From Rhizobium sp. 32-5/1 (GTDB lineage: Bacteria; Pseudomonadota; Alphaproteobacteria; Rhizobiales; Rhizobiaceae): a stretch of 64,000 bases of DNA. The notes under the pieces were generated by a model that was not told the origin of the DNA, ran no database searches, and worked only from the letters and a program-made list of their open reading frames with translations. Shown here piece by piece: positions 47,061 to 56,284 of the stretch (its first letter is position 1; each line of letters opens with the position of its first letter). The position numbers were made by a program, and so were the translations under genes. Where the stretch lies: the NCBI RefSeq assembly GCF_029537235.1, contig NZ_CP120639.1, positions 310,001 to 374,000 of the forward strand, given 5' to 3'.

Positions 47061-47498
47061 CTACTTGGCGCTATCCAACCGATTGATGGCCTCGACATTG
47101 CCGGCCGACGAACCGTTTGGATCAAATTCCGATTCCAGCCATTTGTCGACGATTGCCTTGGCCAGTTCCGAACCGATCACACGCGCACCCATGGTGATGA
47201 TCTGGGCATTGTTGGATTTGGCGGCGCGCTCGGCCGAATAGGTGTCATGCGTCAGTGCCGCGCGGATGCCGGGCACCTTGTTGGCGGATATGGAAACGCC
47301 GATGCCTGTACCGCAGATCAGGATGCCGCGCTCGTTTTCGCCCGAGACGATCGTCTCTGCCAGTCCCCTGGACAGATCGGCGTAGAAACCCGACTGGCTG
47401 AGATTGGAAACTTCGATCCCCGGTTTTGTCGCGAGATGAGCCTCGATGATATCGAGGAGCGGTTTGCCCGCGCTGTCTGCGCCGATTGCGATCTTCAT
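47061..47498 (-). CDS. rpiB: RpiB/LacAB-family sugar-phosphate isomerase (erythrulose 4-phosphate isomerase type)
   Basis: 145 residues: [22 protein letters not shown], the active-site [21 protein letters not shown] with catalytic Cys, then [26 protein letters not shown]. In Brucella the RpiB partner of TpiA2 (EryI) interconverts erythrulose 4-phosphate and erythrose 4-phosphate. Here it is the last gene of deoR-tpiA2-rpiB, in the same order as that locus, so the same role is likely, but the other erythritol genes are not in the window. Starts 34 bp after the tpiA2 stop. Confidence 0.85.
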   Translation of the reverse strand: MKIAIGADSAGKPLLDIIEAHLATKPGIEVSNLSQSGFYADLSRGLAETIVSGENERGILICGTGIGVSISANKVPGIRAALTHDTYSAERAAKSNNAQIITMGARVIGSELAKAIVDKWLESEFDPNGSSAGNVEAINRLDSAK

Positions 47499-47532
47499 GA
47501 CGGATGTCCTTTATGTTTGGGATAGTGTGGAG

Positions 47533-48306
47533 CTAGACGCGGATTGCCGCGGAGACTTTGGAAAGAATGTCGAGATAGCCCGCGACATCCCAGGCGGACC
47601 GGCCGATAAACAGGCCGTCGATATGGGGCTTGGTGACCAGTTCCTCGCAATTTCCGGGATTGACGCTCCCGCCGTAGAGTACGGGAACCGAAACGCCGAG
47701 CAGGGCTTTCGCCCATTCGGCAATTCGCGCATGGCGTTCATCGGCATAATCGGCCGAGGCCGGAATGCCATTGACGCCGATTGCCCAGACCGGCTCGTAG
47801 GCCAAGAGCACGGGTTTCCGCTTCACCTCGTCGTCAAGCAGGCCCAGCGCGCCCTCGACCTGGCGCCTGAGAACGGCATCGGCCTGACCGGCTTCCCGCT
47901 CGGCCAGTGTCTCGCCGATGCAGATCAAGGGTACGAGGCCATGTCTGACGGCAGAGGCCGTCTTCAGCCCGACGGTGCGATCCGTCTCGCCGAAATGCTC
48001 CCGGCGCTCGCTGTGGCCGAGTTCGACCAGATCGAGATTGCAGTCCTTCAGCATCAACGGAGAGATTTCACCGGTCCAGGCGCCAGCGTCGTCCCAGTGC
48101 ATGTTCTGCGCACCGACCTTGACGCTGGTGGAGGACAGCGCGTCCTTGACCTGCCGCACAGCTGTAAAAGGCGGGATGACGAAGCGCTGCACGCGGGCAT
48201 CGCGGGTGGCGTCAGCGCTCGCAAGACCCTCGGCAAAAGCCATGGCCTCAGCCAGCGTCTTGTTCATCTTCCAGCTGGTCCCGACCCAGACCGTATTCTT
48301 GCTCAT
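47533..48306 (-). CDS. tpiA2: Triose-phosphate isomerase paralogue, TpiA2/EryH type
   Basis: 257 residues of the TIM barrel: SWKMNKT, VGAQNMHWDDAGAWTGEIS, catalytic His in ELGHSERREHFGETD, Glu in AYEPVWAIGV and the phosphate loop YGGSVNPGN. It differs from housekeeping TpiA in the loop (HWDDAGAWTGE), and the neighbours deoR and rpiB match the erythritol-type operon, where this enzyme isomerises L-erythrulose 1-phosphate. Its ATG overlaps the DeoR stop (ATGA at 48306-48303), so they are translationally coupled. It could still serve triose isomerisation. Confidence 0.82.
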   Translation of the reverse strand: MSKNTVWVGTSWKMNKTLAEAMAFAEGLASADATRDARVQRFVIPPFTAVRQVKDALSSTSVKVGAQNMHWDDAGAWTGEISPLMLKDCNLDLVELGHSERREHFGETDRTVGLKTASAVRHGLVPLICIGETLAEREAGQADAVLRRQVEGALGLLDDEVKRKPVLLAYEPVWAIGVNGIPASADYADERHARIAEWAKALLGVSVPVLYGGSVNPGNCEELVTKPHIDGLFIGRSAWDVAGYLDILSKVSAAIRV

Positions 48307-49087
48307 AGAGCTTCCTCCTCGGCATTCGCCGCTACCTTGATGAGATTGATACCGGCTTCCCTCAGGGATGCTTCATGTGCCATGTCGATCTCTGCGCCGG
48401 TGAGCACGACATCGAAGCCATCAAGCGCCGTCAGGAAATGCAGTGCGGACTTGCCGAATTTTTGTGGTCGACCAGGAGATGGGTGCGCGCCGCAGACCGC
48501 ATCATCTGCCGCTTGGTCTGGACCACCTCTTGATCCTGATGGAAGGCGGAAGCTCCGTGGATGGCCGAACTCGACAGGAAGGCGATATCCGCCCGCACCG
48601 CCCGCAACGCCTCTTCTGTGATGATGCCGAAGAAGCCGTTGAAGCGTTTGTTGTATTGACCCCCGAGCGAGATTAGCGTGATGCCGTTGACGCCGGAAAG
48701 CTTGCCGATGACGCCTAGATTGTTGGTGATGACCGTCAACGGCCGGATGGCGCTCAAATAATCGGCCAACGCCCCTGCCGTCGAGCTATCGTCGATGATG
48801 ATGATCTGGCCCGGCTCAATGAAGCCTGCCGCGTGGGCAGCGATCCGATGCTTCTCGGCGGTGGCGATCTTTTCGCGGTAACGGAAATCGCTTTCGAATT
48901 GCGGGCTCGACTGGATCGACGCGCCGCCATGGGTTTTTCGCAGAAGCCCCGCCTGCTCGAGCTCATCGAGATCGCGATGGATCGTCATCCGGCTGACGTC
49001 GAAACGGCTCGCCATATCATCGACCGATGCCGACCCTGCATCCATCAGCAGATCCATGATCGCTTGCCGTCTGGCCTGTGGTTTCAT
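48303..49087 (-). CDS. DeoR-family transcriptional regulator, frameshifted near the C terminus
   Basis: Start ATG 49087 (MKPQARRQAIMDLLMDAGSASVDDMASRFDVSRMTIHRDLDELEQAGLLRKTHGGA) is the classic DeoR helix-turn-helix start; an earlier frame start at 49144 adds 19 residues. The sugar-phosphate sensing domain has IIIDDSSTAGALADYL, VITNNLGVIGKLS and GFFGIITEEALRAV. The frame breaks at CACAAAAATTCGG (about 48465): one more A restores KFGKSALHFLTALDGFDVVLTGAEIDMAHEASLREAGINLIKV and the stop at 48303. It is the first gene of the deoR-tpiA2-rpiB operon and probably represses it until the phosphorylated intermediate binds. Confidence 0.85.
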
Positions 49088-49361
49088 CACGGCACCTTGT
49101 CGAACCTGCACAGCACCATAGCGCCGCGTGGAGGTGACTATCACAGATTTGCGATGAAAATAAACATAAATATGAGATAATGTGACTTTCTAGTGTGACA
49201 TTTGGGCGTAAGTTGCTCGGGTAAGGAGCCCTGTTCAAAGTCGCCAGACCGGCAGTCATCTGTTAGGACGGTTGCACAGCAACTTTTCTCGGGAAATTAG
49301 TTGCTCAGGACTTCACAGTCGCCGAATTGCACGTCTTGTTCTTCCCCCATTGGAATACCCT

Positions 49362-50873
49362 ATGCTCCTCGAGATTCTGAAGCCCGGAAAACGCCAAGAT
49401 CGTTGGAAACGTCCGCGTCGCTTCGATCGTAATCTGATCGTGATTGGGGGCGGTTCCGCAGGTCTGGTTTCAGCCTATATTGCGGCGGCAACGAAAGCCA
49501 AAGTGACCTTGGTCGAGGCGCACAAAATGGGTGGCGATTGCCTCAACACCGGTTGTGTCCCGTCCAAGGCGCTGATCCGGAGCGCCAGGCTTGCCCATCA
49601 GATGCGCCACGCCGACCAATACGGACTGACGCCGCACCAGCCGCAGGTTCCGTTCGCGGATGTGATCGCCCGCGTGCACCGTGTCATCGCCGAGATCGAG
49701 CCCCATGACAGCATTGAGCGCTATACGTCGCTGGGTGTCGAGGTCCTGCAAGGCTATGCCAGGTTGGTCGATCCCTGGACGGTCGAAATTGCCCTTAACA
49801 ACGGTGTGACACAGCGCCTGACCACGCGCTCGGTCATCATTGCCACGGGCGCGCAACCCTTCGTGCCGCCTCTTCCGGGCATTGAAGACGTCGGCTACCT
49901 CACGTCGGATACGCTCTGGGAGCATATGAAGGCCCGCGCGGAAGCGCCACGCCGGCTGATCGTGCTTGGCGGCGGGCCGATCGGCTGTGAGCTGGCACAG
50001 AGCTTCGCCCGGCTGGGATCGGCGGTCACTCAGATCGAGATGGCGCCGCGCATCATGATACGCGAGGACGAGGACGCATCCGAACTGGTGCGAAACGCAC
50101 TGGAAGCGAACGGCGTGCGCGTCCTGACCAACCACAAGGCGCGCGCTTGCGGTGTCACGGACGGTCGGAAATGGATTGAAGTGGAGCAGGCAGGTGAGAT
50201 GCGTCGGATCGAGTTCGATGATCTGATCGTCGCTGTCGGCCGCGCGCCGCGGCTGAAGGGCTTCGGGCTGGAGGAGATCGGCATCAATGTCGATCGCGTC
50301 GTCGAAACGAATGCCTATCTCCAGACAACCCATCCGCATATCCTTGCGGCCGGCGACGTCGCCGGCCCCTATCAGTTCACCCATGTCGCTTCGCATCAGG
50401 CCTGGTTTGCAACGGTGAATGCGCTGTTTGGCGATCTCAAGCGCTTTAAGGCGGATTACCGGGTCATTCCCTGGGCGACGTTTACGGATCCCGAGGTGGC
50501 GCGCGTCGGGTTGTCCGAAGCCGAGGCGAAAGAGAATAATGTTTCCTATGAAGTAACGCGCTACGGATTGGACGATCTCGACCGGGCGATAACCGACGGC
50601 TCTACCCGAGGCTTCGTCAAGGTCCTGACCGTACCGGGCAAGGACAGGATCCTCGGGGTAACCATCGTTGGCGAACATGCCGGCGATCTCATCGCGGAAT
50701 TCGTGCTGGCGATGAAACAGGGGCTTGGGCTCAACAAGATCCTTGGCACGATCCACATCTACCCGACGCTGACCGAGGCCAACAAGATGGCGGCCGGGCT
50801 GTGGCGACGCAACCATATAAGCCCGCGCCTGTTGGCACTCGTCGAACGATTCCACAGCTGGAGACGCGGATGA
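49362..50873 (+). CDS. Pyridine nucleotide-disulfide oxidoreductase (mercuric reductase-like)
   Basis: About 503 residues from ATG 49362 (MLLEILKPGKRQDRWKRPRR; upstream in-frame starts exist from 49272). FAD motif NLIVIGGGSAGLVSAYIAA, redox-active CLNTGC in GGDCLNTGCVPSKALIRSA, NAD motif IVLGGGPIGCELAQSFARLG, VGRAPRLKGFGLE, ILAAGDVAGPYQFTHVASHQ and a dimerisation domain ending GTIHIYPTLTEANKMAA. It lacks the Cys pair at the C terminus that true MerA uses. In many proteobacteria such an enzyme is next to or fused with a TVP38/DedA-type membrane protein, as is the case here two genes later. Substrate unknown. Confidence 0.85.
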   Translation: MLLEILKPGKRQDRWKRPRRFDRNLIVIGGGSAGLVSAYIAAATKAKVTLVEAHKMGGDCLNTGCVPSKALIRSARLAHQMRHADQYGLTPHQPQVPFADVIARVHRVIAEIEPHDSIERYTSLGVEVLQGYARLVDPWTVEIALNNGVTQRLTTRSVIIATGAQPFVPPLPGIEDVGYLTSDTLWEHMKARAEAPRRLIVLGGGPIGCELAQSFARLGSAVTQIEMAPRIMIREDEDASELVRNALEANGVRVLTNHKARACGVTDGRKWIEVEQAGEMRRIEFDDLIVAVGRAPRLKGFGLEEIGINVDRVVETNAYLQTTHPHILAAGDVAGPYQFTHVASHQAWFATVNALFGDLKRFKADYRVIPWATFTDPEVARVGLSEAEAKENNVSYEVTRYGLDDLDRAITDGSTRGFVKVLTVPGKDRILGVTIVGEHAGDLIAEFVLAMKQGLGLNKILGTIHIYPTLTEANKMAAGLWRRNHISPRLLALVERFHSWRRG

Positions 50874-51663
50874 TAGACGCTCGCATCCTCCCCTGCAACG
50901 CGCAGCCCTTCAGCCCGTTGCCCGGATGCTCTCGCGCATGGGCATTTCAGCCGATGCGATAAGCCTTACGGGCTTCCTGGTGGGGCTGCTGGCCTTTGCA
51001 GCGCTTGCCACTGGCCATTGGACGGCTGGCCTTGCGTTGATCCTGGCAAACAGACTTTTTGATGGGCTCGATGGGGCGGTGGCGCGGCTCAATGGCCCGA
51101 CGGACAGAGGAGCATTTCTCGATATCACACTCGATTTTGTCTTCTACGCGCTCGTGCCACTCGGCTTTGCCGTGCAGGATCAAGCCGTGTTTGCCCTGCC
51201 CGCGGCGGTCCTGATTGTCTCTTTTGTCGGAACCGGATCGTCCTTTCTGGCCTTTGCCGTCATCGCGGCCAAACAGGGAAAGCAGGCGGACGCCTTTCCC
51301 ATGAAAGGCATTTACTATGCCGGTGGCTTGGCGGAGGGTTTCGAGACGATCGCTGTCTTCGTCTTCATGTGCCTGTTCCCACAGAACTTTCCCGTCATCG
51401 CACTTGTTTTCGCAGCAATCTGCGGCATGACCACCCTCCTTCGCTGGCACCAGGGCTGGGTGGTTTTTCCGGACCGTCTGGCCGCTCGTAAACGTCCGAC
51501 ACCTGAGTTCAGCGGCATGACAGCGTACATGGTGGAACTGCAATCGGTCGCGCACGTTGCTGCTCATCTGCGTGGTGAAGCAAGCCTCTCGCTTTGCAGG
51601 GAAGAATTTCTAACATCACGCTTGGACAGACATGCCGTTCACCCGGATTTGAGTTGCCGGTGA
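50871..51663 (+). CDS. CDP-alcohol phosphatidyltransferase, YnjF-like
   Basis: The conserved body from 50926 has the family motif DGLDGAVARLNGPTDRGAFLDITLDF, which matches D-G-x-x-A-R-x8-G-x3-D-x3-D, with about six helices. The true start is probably ATG 50871, which overlaps the preceding stop (GATGATAG), giving MIDARILPLQRAALQPVARMLSRMG once a C is added to the CTCCCC at about 50890. The enzyme would transfer a phospho-alcohol headgroup to CDP-diacylglycerol or a similar donor. The last 50 residues (after PEFSG) lack family resemblance and may be another frame error. The same gene family is part of the E. coli ydjX-ynjF locus. Confidence 0.75.
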
Positions 51664-51787
51664 TGCAATTTTTCGTTCTTGCTTGCATTGGCAGGGGTAC
51701 TGCAATGGGCTCGGCCAAAGGGGATTTATCCATTGAACACGATAGAATTGGCGCTTTCACGGCGTGGCCGGAACGCAGGCAACTGGT

Positions 51788-52564
51788 ATGTGCTCGCATC
51801 CCATAAAGACTGGTCGTGGACCATTGTCTGAAAACAACAACCACAGCAGCAGCCTCATTCGGCGCTACGGCCCCGTTGCGCTTGTCGTCCTTGGTCTTTT
51901 TCTCGCCTATGCATTTGGTCTCCAGGACTGTTTCAGCCTCGGCTTCCTCACGGACAAGCGTGATGAACTGCGGGCTTTCGTGGATCAGCGCTATGCACTT
52001 TCGGCGGCACTCTTCCTTGCAATATACATTCTGGCCGTGGCGGTTTCCTTTCCGGCTGCGTCCATCCTGACGATTTTTGGCGGGTTTCTGTTCGGCTGGA
52101 TCTTTGGCGGCGCCTTGGTTGCGGTGGGCGCAACCATCGGCTCTGCGATTGTGTTTCTGGCAACCCGATCGGCCTTTGGCGGGTTCTTGCGCAACCGGGT
52201 TGACGGCATTGTTAAAAAGCTCGCAGACGGGTTTCGCAAAAATGCCTTCGGATATCTATTTGCCATACGGCTCGCTCCGGTCTTTCCGTTCTTCGTCGTA
52301 AATATTGCCGCAGCGCTGTTCGACATAAGCCTTGGCCGCTTCGTTGCCGCGACCTTCTTTGGTATCCTTCCCGGGACATTTGCCTATGCCTATCTCGGTC
52401 AAGGCGTCGATAGCGTGCTCGTTGCGGCAAAGGCTGCTGGCCGGGAAGCGACGATCTCCGATCTGGCAACGCAGGACATTACGCTTGCCTTTCTCATGCT
52501 CGCCGTCGTCGCCGCAATTCCCCCGATTGTTTCGCAGCTGCGGCAACGAAGCGGCAAAGCGTGA
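51788..52564 (+). CDS. TVP38/TMEM64-family (DedA-like, VTT domain) membrane protein
   Basis: About 258 residues from ATG 51788 (MCSHPIKTGRG). Helices with VSFPAASILTIFGGFLFGWIFGGALVAVGATIGSAIVFLATRSAFGGFL, then FLFAIRL-type segment GYLFAIRLAPVFPFFVVNIAAALFDI and RFVAATFFGILPGTFAYAYLGQG show the VTT core. Such proteins help move lipids across membranes; E. coli YdjX and YdjZ are homologues found beside ynjABCDF. It precedes the ABC transporter genes. Confidence 0.85.
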   Translation: MCSHPIKTGRGPLSENNNHSSSLIRRYGPVALVVLGLFLAYAFGLQDCFSLGFLTDKRDELRAFVDQRYALSAALFLAIYILAVAVSFPAASILTIFGGFLFGWIFGGALVAVGATIGSAIVFLATRSAFGGFLRNRVDGIVKKLADGFRKNAFGYLFAIRLAPVFPFFVVNIAAALFDISLGRFVAATFFGILPGTFAYAYLGQGVDSVLVAAKAAGREATISDLATQDITLAFLMLAVVAAIPPIVSQLRQRSGKA

Positions 52565-52660
52565 AGTGCGATGCGTAGTGAGAAACAATCTTTGAACCAA
52601 AATACAATGACACCTGCAGCGCCCTTTGGCGTTTCGAAATATCCGGGAGAAAGACACTTC

Positions 52661-53887
52661 ATGCGTTCGATCACCAAATTCCTCGCGGCAACCCTTGTCG
52701 CCGGTCTGGCAGCCACTGCACAGGCATCCGATCTCGACGTCTCCGACTGGACGAAGATTGAAAAGGCGGCAGCCGGGCAAACGGTCTATTTCAATGCCTG
52801 GGGTGGCTCTGAAAACATCAATGCCTACCTGGAATGGGTCGGCGAGGAAATGAAGGCACGCTACGACGTGACAGTCACCCAGGTGAAGCTGGAGGATACG
52901 GCAAGCGCCGTCAGCAAGGTGGTTGCGGAAAAGGCAGCCGGCAAGACCGAAGGCGGCTCCGTCGATCTGATCTGGATCAATGGCGAAAACTTCGCTTCGA
53001 TGAAGCGCCAGGGCCTGCTGTTGACGCCGGGATGGGCGACATCACTGCCCAACTGGGCGTATGTCGATACGGAGAACCAGCCGACAACCCTGACCGACTT
53101 CACCGAGCCCACCGACGGGCTCGAAAGCCCTTGGGGCGGCGCAAAGATGGTGTTTTTCTACGACGGCGCGCGGACCGACAAGGCTGGTTTGCCGGACAAT
53201 GCAGCGCAGCTTTTGGACTGGGCAAAGCGCAACCCAGGACGTTTTTCCTACCCTGCACCGCCGGATTTCATCGGCTCGTCCTTCCTCAAGCAGGTCTTGA
53301 GCGAAACCATCGATGACCGCGCAAAACTGCGGGAGCCTGTTGACGAAGCGAGTTTTGAACGGACTGTCGAACCGCTCTTTGCCTATCTGGATCAACTCCA
53401 CAAGGTCGCCTGGCGGTCTGGCAAGGCCTTTCCGCAAAACTATCCCGACATGAAGCAGAAGCTCGGGGATGGCGAGTTGGACATCATCTTTGCCTTCAAC
53501 CCGGCGGAGGCGTCTTCGGCGATTGCGGCCGGCGAGCTGTCCGATACTGTCAGATCCTTCACCTTCTCCGGCGGCACGCTTGGCAATACCCATTTTGTTG
53601 CCATCCCCTACAATGCCAATGCAAGGGAGGGCGCACTTCTCACAGCCAATTTCCTGCTTTCGCCCGAGGCGCAGCTGCGCAAGCAGAATCCGCAATACTG
53701 GGGAGATCCGACGGTGCTTTCGATGTCGAAGCTTGCCGATGCGGACCGCGCAGCCTTCCAGGCGCTCGATCTCGGTGTTGCAACCCTGACGCCCGATAAG
53801 CTCGGCCCCGTCATTGCCGAACCACATGCAAGCTGGATGGAGCGCATCGAGACCGAATGGCGCCGGCGTTATGCCAGCGGAAATTGA
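52661..53887 (+). CDS. ynjB: YnjB-like ABC transporter periplasmic binding protein
   Basis: 408 residues from ATG 52661 (MRSITKFLAATLVAGLAATAQA signal peptide). The fold is of the large extracellular binding protein type, with VYFNAWGGSENINAYLEWVGEEMKARY and SVDLIWINGENFASMKRQGLLL near the N terminus and NPQYWGDPTVLSMSKLADADR near the C terminus. YnjB-type proteins are thought to bind thiamine-like or other compounds, but the ligand is unproven. It forms an operon with the permease and ATPase genes. Confidence 0.85.
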   Translation: MRSITKFLAATLVAGLAATAQASDLDVSDWTKIEKAAAGQTVYFNAWGGSENINAYLEWVGEEMKARYDVTVTQVKLEDTASAVSKVVAEKAAGKTEGGSVDLIWINGENFASMKRQGLLLTPGWATSLPNWAYVDTENQPTTLTDFTEPTDGLESPWGGAKMVFFYDGARTDKAGLPDNAAQLLDWAKRNPGRFSYPAPPDFIGSSFLKQVLSETIDDRAKLREPVDEASFERTVEPLFAYLDQLHKVAWRSGKAFPQNYPDMKQKLGDGELDIIFAFNPAEASSAIAAGELSDTVRSFTFSGGTLGNTHFVAIPYNANAREGALLTANFLLSPEAQLRKQNPQYWGDPTVLSMSKLADADRAAFQALDLGVATLTPDKLGPVIAEPHASWMERIETEWRRRYASGN

Positions 53888-55613
53888 TCGGTGACCCACG
53901 TCCGGCCGAGTGCGCTCAAGGAAGCCGTGCCGTTGCGGTCTATGCGAGATCCGCGACCCTGTTGACGGTGGCATTGCTGACCTTGCCGTTGTCGTTCGGC
54001 CTGCTGGGCACGGTGCTTCCCGCACTCGGCTACCTGCCGGCGCTTGGCGGGCATGAATTTGGCCTGGCTCATTTCAAGGCGCTGCTTGCCGTTCCGGGGT
54101 TAGAGGCTTCCGTTCTGCTCAGCCTGGCAAGCGGCTTTGCAGCGACAGCCCTCTCAGTCGTGGTGACAGCCGTGTTCCTGGCAGCCTTTGCCGGAACACG
54201 CATGCTCAGCCGTCTGCAGCACGCGCTTTCTCCGCTGCTTGCCATTCCGCACGCCGCCGCCGCCTTCGGTCTGGCTTTCCTGATCGCCCCATCCGGCTAC
54301 CTGATCCGGCTTGCCGCACCCTTTGCGGGGATCGACCGGCCGCCGGACCTCTTGATCCTGCACGATCCGCTTGGGCTATCCATGACGGCGGGTCTTGTCT
54401 TGAAGGAAATGCCGTTTCTCTTCCTTGTGTCGCTCGCAGCCTTGCCGCAGGTCGACCTTTTGCTTCGCGGCAGCTTTCTGCCTCGCTCGGCTATGGCCGC
54501 ATCGCCGGCTTCCTCTTTCTGGTGTGGCCTGGCATCTACCGCCAGATCCGTTTTGCCGTCTATGCCGTCCTTGCCTATTCCAGTTCCGTGGTCGATGTCG
54601 CCCTGATCCTTGGTCCGAATCTTCCCGGAACGCTCGCCACCCGGCTGCTGGAATGGATGAACGACCCCGACCTTTCCAATCGCTTTCTTGCATCCGCCGG
54701 CGCGATCCTTCAGCTTGGAGTGACCGCGACGGCGCTTGTGTCCTGGTATGCTGTGGAACGGCTCGGCGGGGCAACACTTGCCGCGCTTCGAGGCCGCGGC
54801 CATCGCTTTCGCAACGACCGCGGCTTGAGAGTTGCCGCCGCAGGCGTGGTGGTTTTCATCTGCGCCACCGTCTTTAGCGGCATTGGTCTCTTGGCTGCCT
54901 GGTCGGTGGCGGGGCCCTGGCAGTTTCCGGATCTGCTGCCGCAGGAACTGACACTGCGAACCTGGCAGAATGCGCTGCCGCGCATGGGGACAGCGCTCAC
55001 CACCACATTGGCGGCTGGCATCCTTTCGACGATGATTGCCGTGTTCTTGACGATCGGCTGCCTTGAGCGCGAGACGCAGACTGGACGAAACGGCGGACAA
55101 AATGCGCTCCTGCTGCTCTACCTTCCGCTAATGGTGCCGCAGATCGCCTTTCTCTTCGGCCTGCAGCTCCTGTTCATTGGCAGTGGGTCGTCCGACCGGT
55201 TCGCCGCCCTAGTTCTGGTGCATCTCGTCTTTGTCCTGCCCTACGTGTTCCTGTCCCTGTCGGATGCGTGGCGACATCTGGACAGACGCTACGACCTTCT
55301 TTCAGCAGCGCTCGGGCGTTCGCGCCTATCGGCGCTTCTCGCCATCCGCTTGCCGATGCTGACACGGGCGATCCTGACGGCCTTTGCCGTGGGCTTTGCT
55401 GTTTCCGTCGGCCAATATCTGCCGACCGTCCTGATCGGCGAAGGTCGGCTGCAAACGATCACCACCGAAGCCGTAGCGCTGGCGTCCGGCGGCAACCGCC
55501 GGGTGATCGGTGTTTATGCTCTTCTTCAGACCCTGTTGCCGTTCATCGCTTTTGCAGTTGCGTCTTTCGTGCCTGCCCTCTTCTATCGAAACCGCCGTGC
55601 CATGCAGGTCTGA
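53884..55613 (+). CDS. ynjC: YnjC-like ABC transporter fused double permease, frameshifted
   Basis: A single polypeptide with two BPD-type permease units in two frames. The first (from about 53884, TTG overlapping the ynjB stop; GTG 53891 is an alternative in another frame) carries about six helices and LVLKEMPFLFLVSLAALPQVDLLLRG. The second (54522-55613) carries WPGIYRQIRFAVYAVLAYSSSVVDVALILGPNLPG and the second EAA-like loop YDLLSAALGRSRLSALLAIRLPMLTRAILTAFAVGFAVSVGQYLPTVL. Joining needs one base near 54480 (reading ASLGYGRIAGFLFLVWPGI). The EAA loops contact the ATPase. Next gene starts 4 bp after its stop. Confidence 0.8.
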
Positions 55614-55616
55614 ACA

Positions 55617-56279
55617 ATGACGAATGAAAGCAGCGCAACCGGGCTCATGCTGACCGGCATTGAGATCCGGCTTCACGACCGACAGCTCATTACCCTCTCG
55701 TCGCATGTGCCGCCTGCCCGTGTGCTGACCGTGATGGGACCATCGGGGTCGGGGAAGTCGACCCTGCTTGCTTATATCGGCGGATTTCTCGATCCGGTGT
55801 TTCAAGCGCAGGGACGCATCACCATTGGAGGAGATGACCTGACAGGCATTGCGCCCGAGGAGCGGCGGACCGGTATTCTCTTCCAGGACCCTCTGCTTTT
55901 TCCCCATATGTCGGTGGGCGCCAATGTGGCCTTTGCGGTTCCAGCAGGGATATCCGGCCGCAAGGAAAGGCAGCGCATCGCAGCGGAAGCGCTGACTGAG
56001 GTGGAGTTGGACGGCTTTGCCGACCGGGATCCCGCAACCCTCTCCGGCGGGCAGAAGGCGCGCGTCGCATTGACCCGCGTGCTCGTTTCGCGCCCGCGGC
56101 TGCTTCTGCTTGACGAACCGTTCTCCAAGCTGGACATGGCCCTTCGCCAACAGATGCGCCAGCTCGTCTTCGCAAAAGCCCGGAACGCCAACCTTCCGGT
56201 CATTCTGGTGACCCATGACGAGGCGGACGCAGAGGCTGCCGGCGGGGAGACCCACCGGATAGAAGGCAGTTTGGGATAG
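55617..56279 (+). CDS. ynjD: YnjD-like ABC transporter ATPase
   Basis: 220 residues. Walker A GPSGSGKST, Q loop ILFQDPLLFPHMS, signature LSGGQKARVALTRVL, Walker B LLLLDEPFSKLD and switch His VTHDEADA are intact. It powers the ynjB/ynjC system. The ATG lies 4 bp after the permease stop. The transporter exports or imports an unknown small compound; import is implied by the binding protein. Confidence 0.9.
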   Translation: MTNESSATGLMLTGIEIRLHDRQLITLSSHVPPARVLTVMGPSGSGKSTLLAYIGGFLDPVFQAQGRITIGGDDLTGIAPEERRTGILFQDPLLFPHMSVGANVAFAVPAGISGRKERQRIAAEALTEVELDGFADRDPATLSGGQKARVALTRVLVSRPRLLLLDEPFSKLDMALRQQMRQLVFAKARNANLPVILVTHDEADAEAAGGETHRIEGSLG

Positions 56280-56284
56280 AGTTC

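Noticed and set aside
47446..48621. A 391-codon plus-strand open frame
   Set aside because: Antisense to tpiA2 and deoR, both of which have clear catalytic or DNA-binding motifs.
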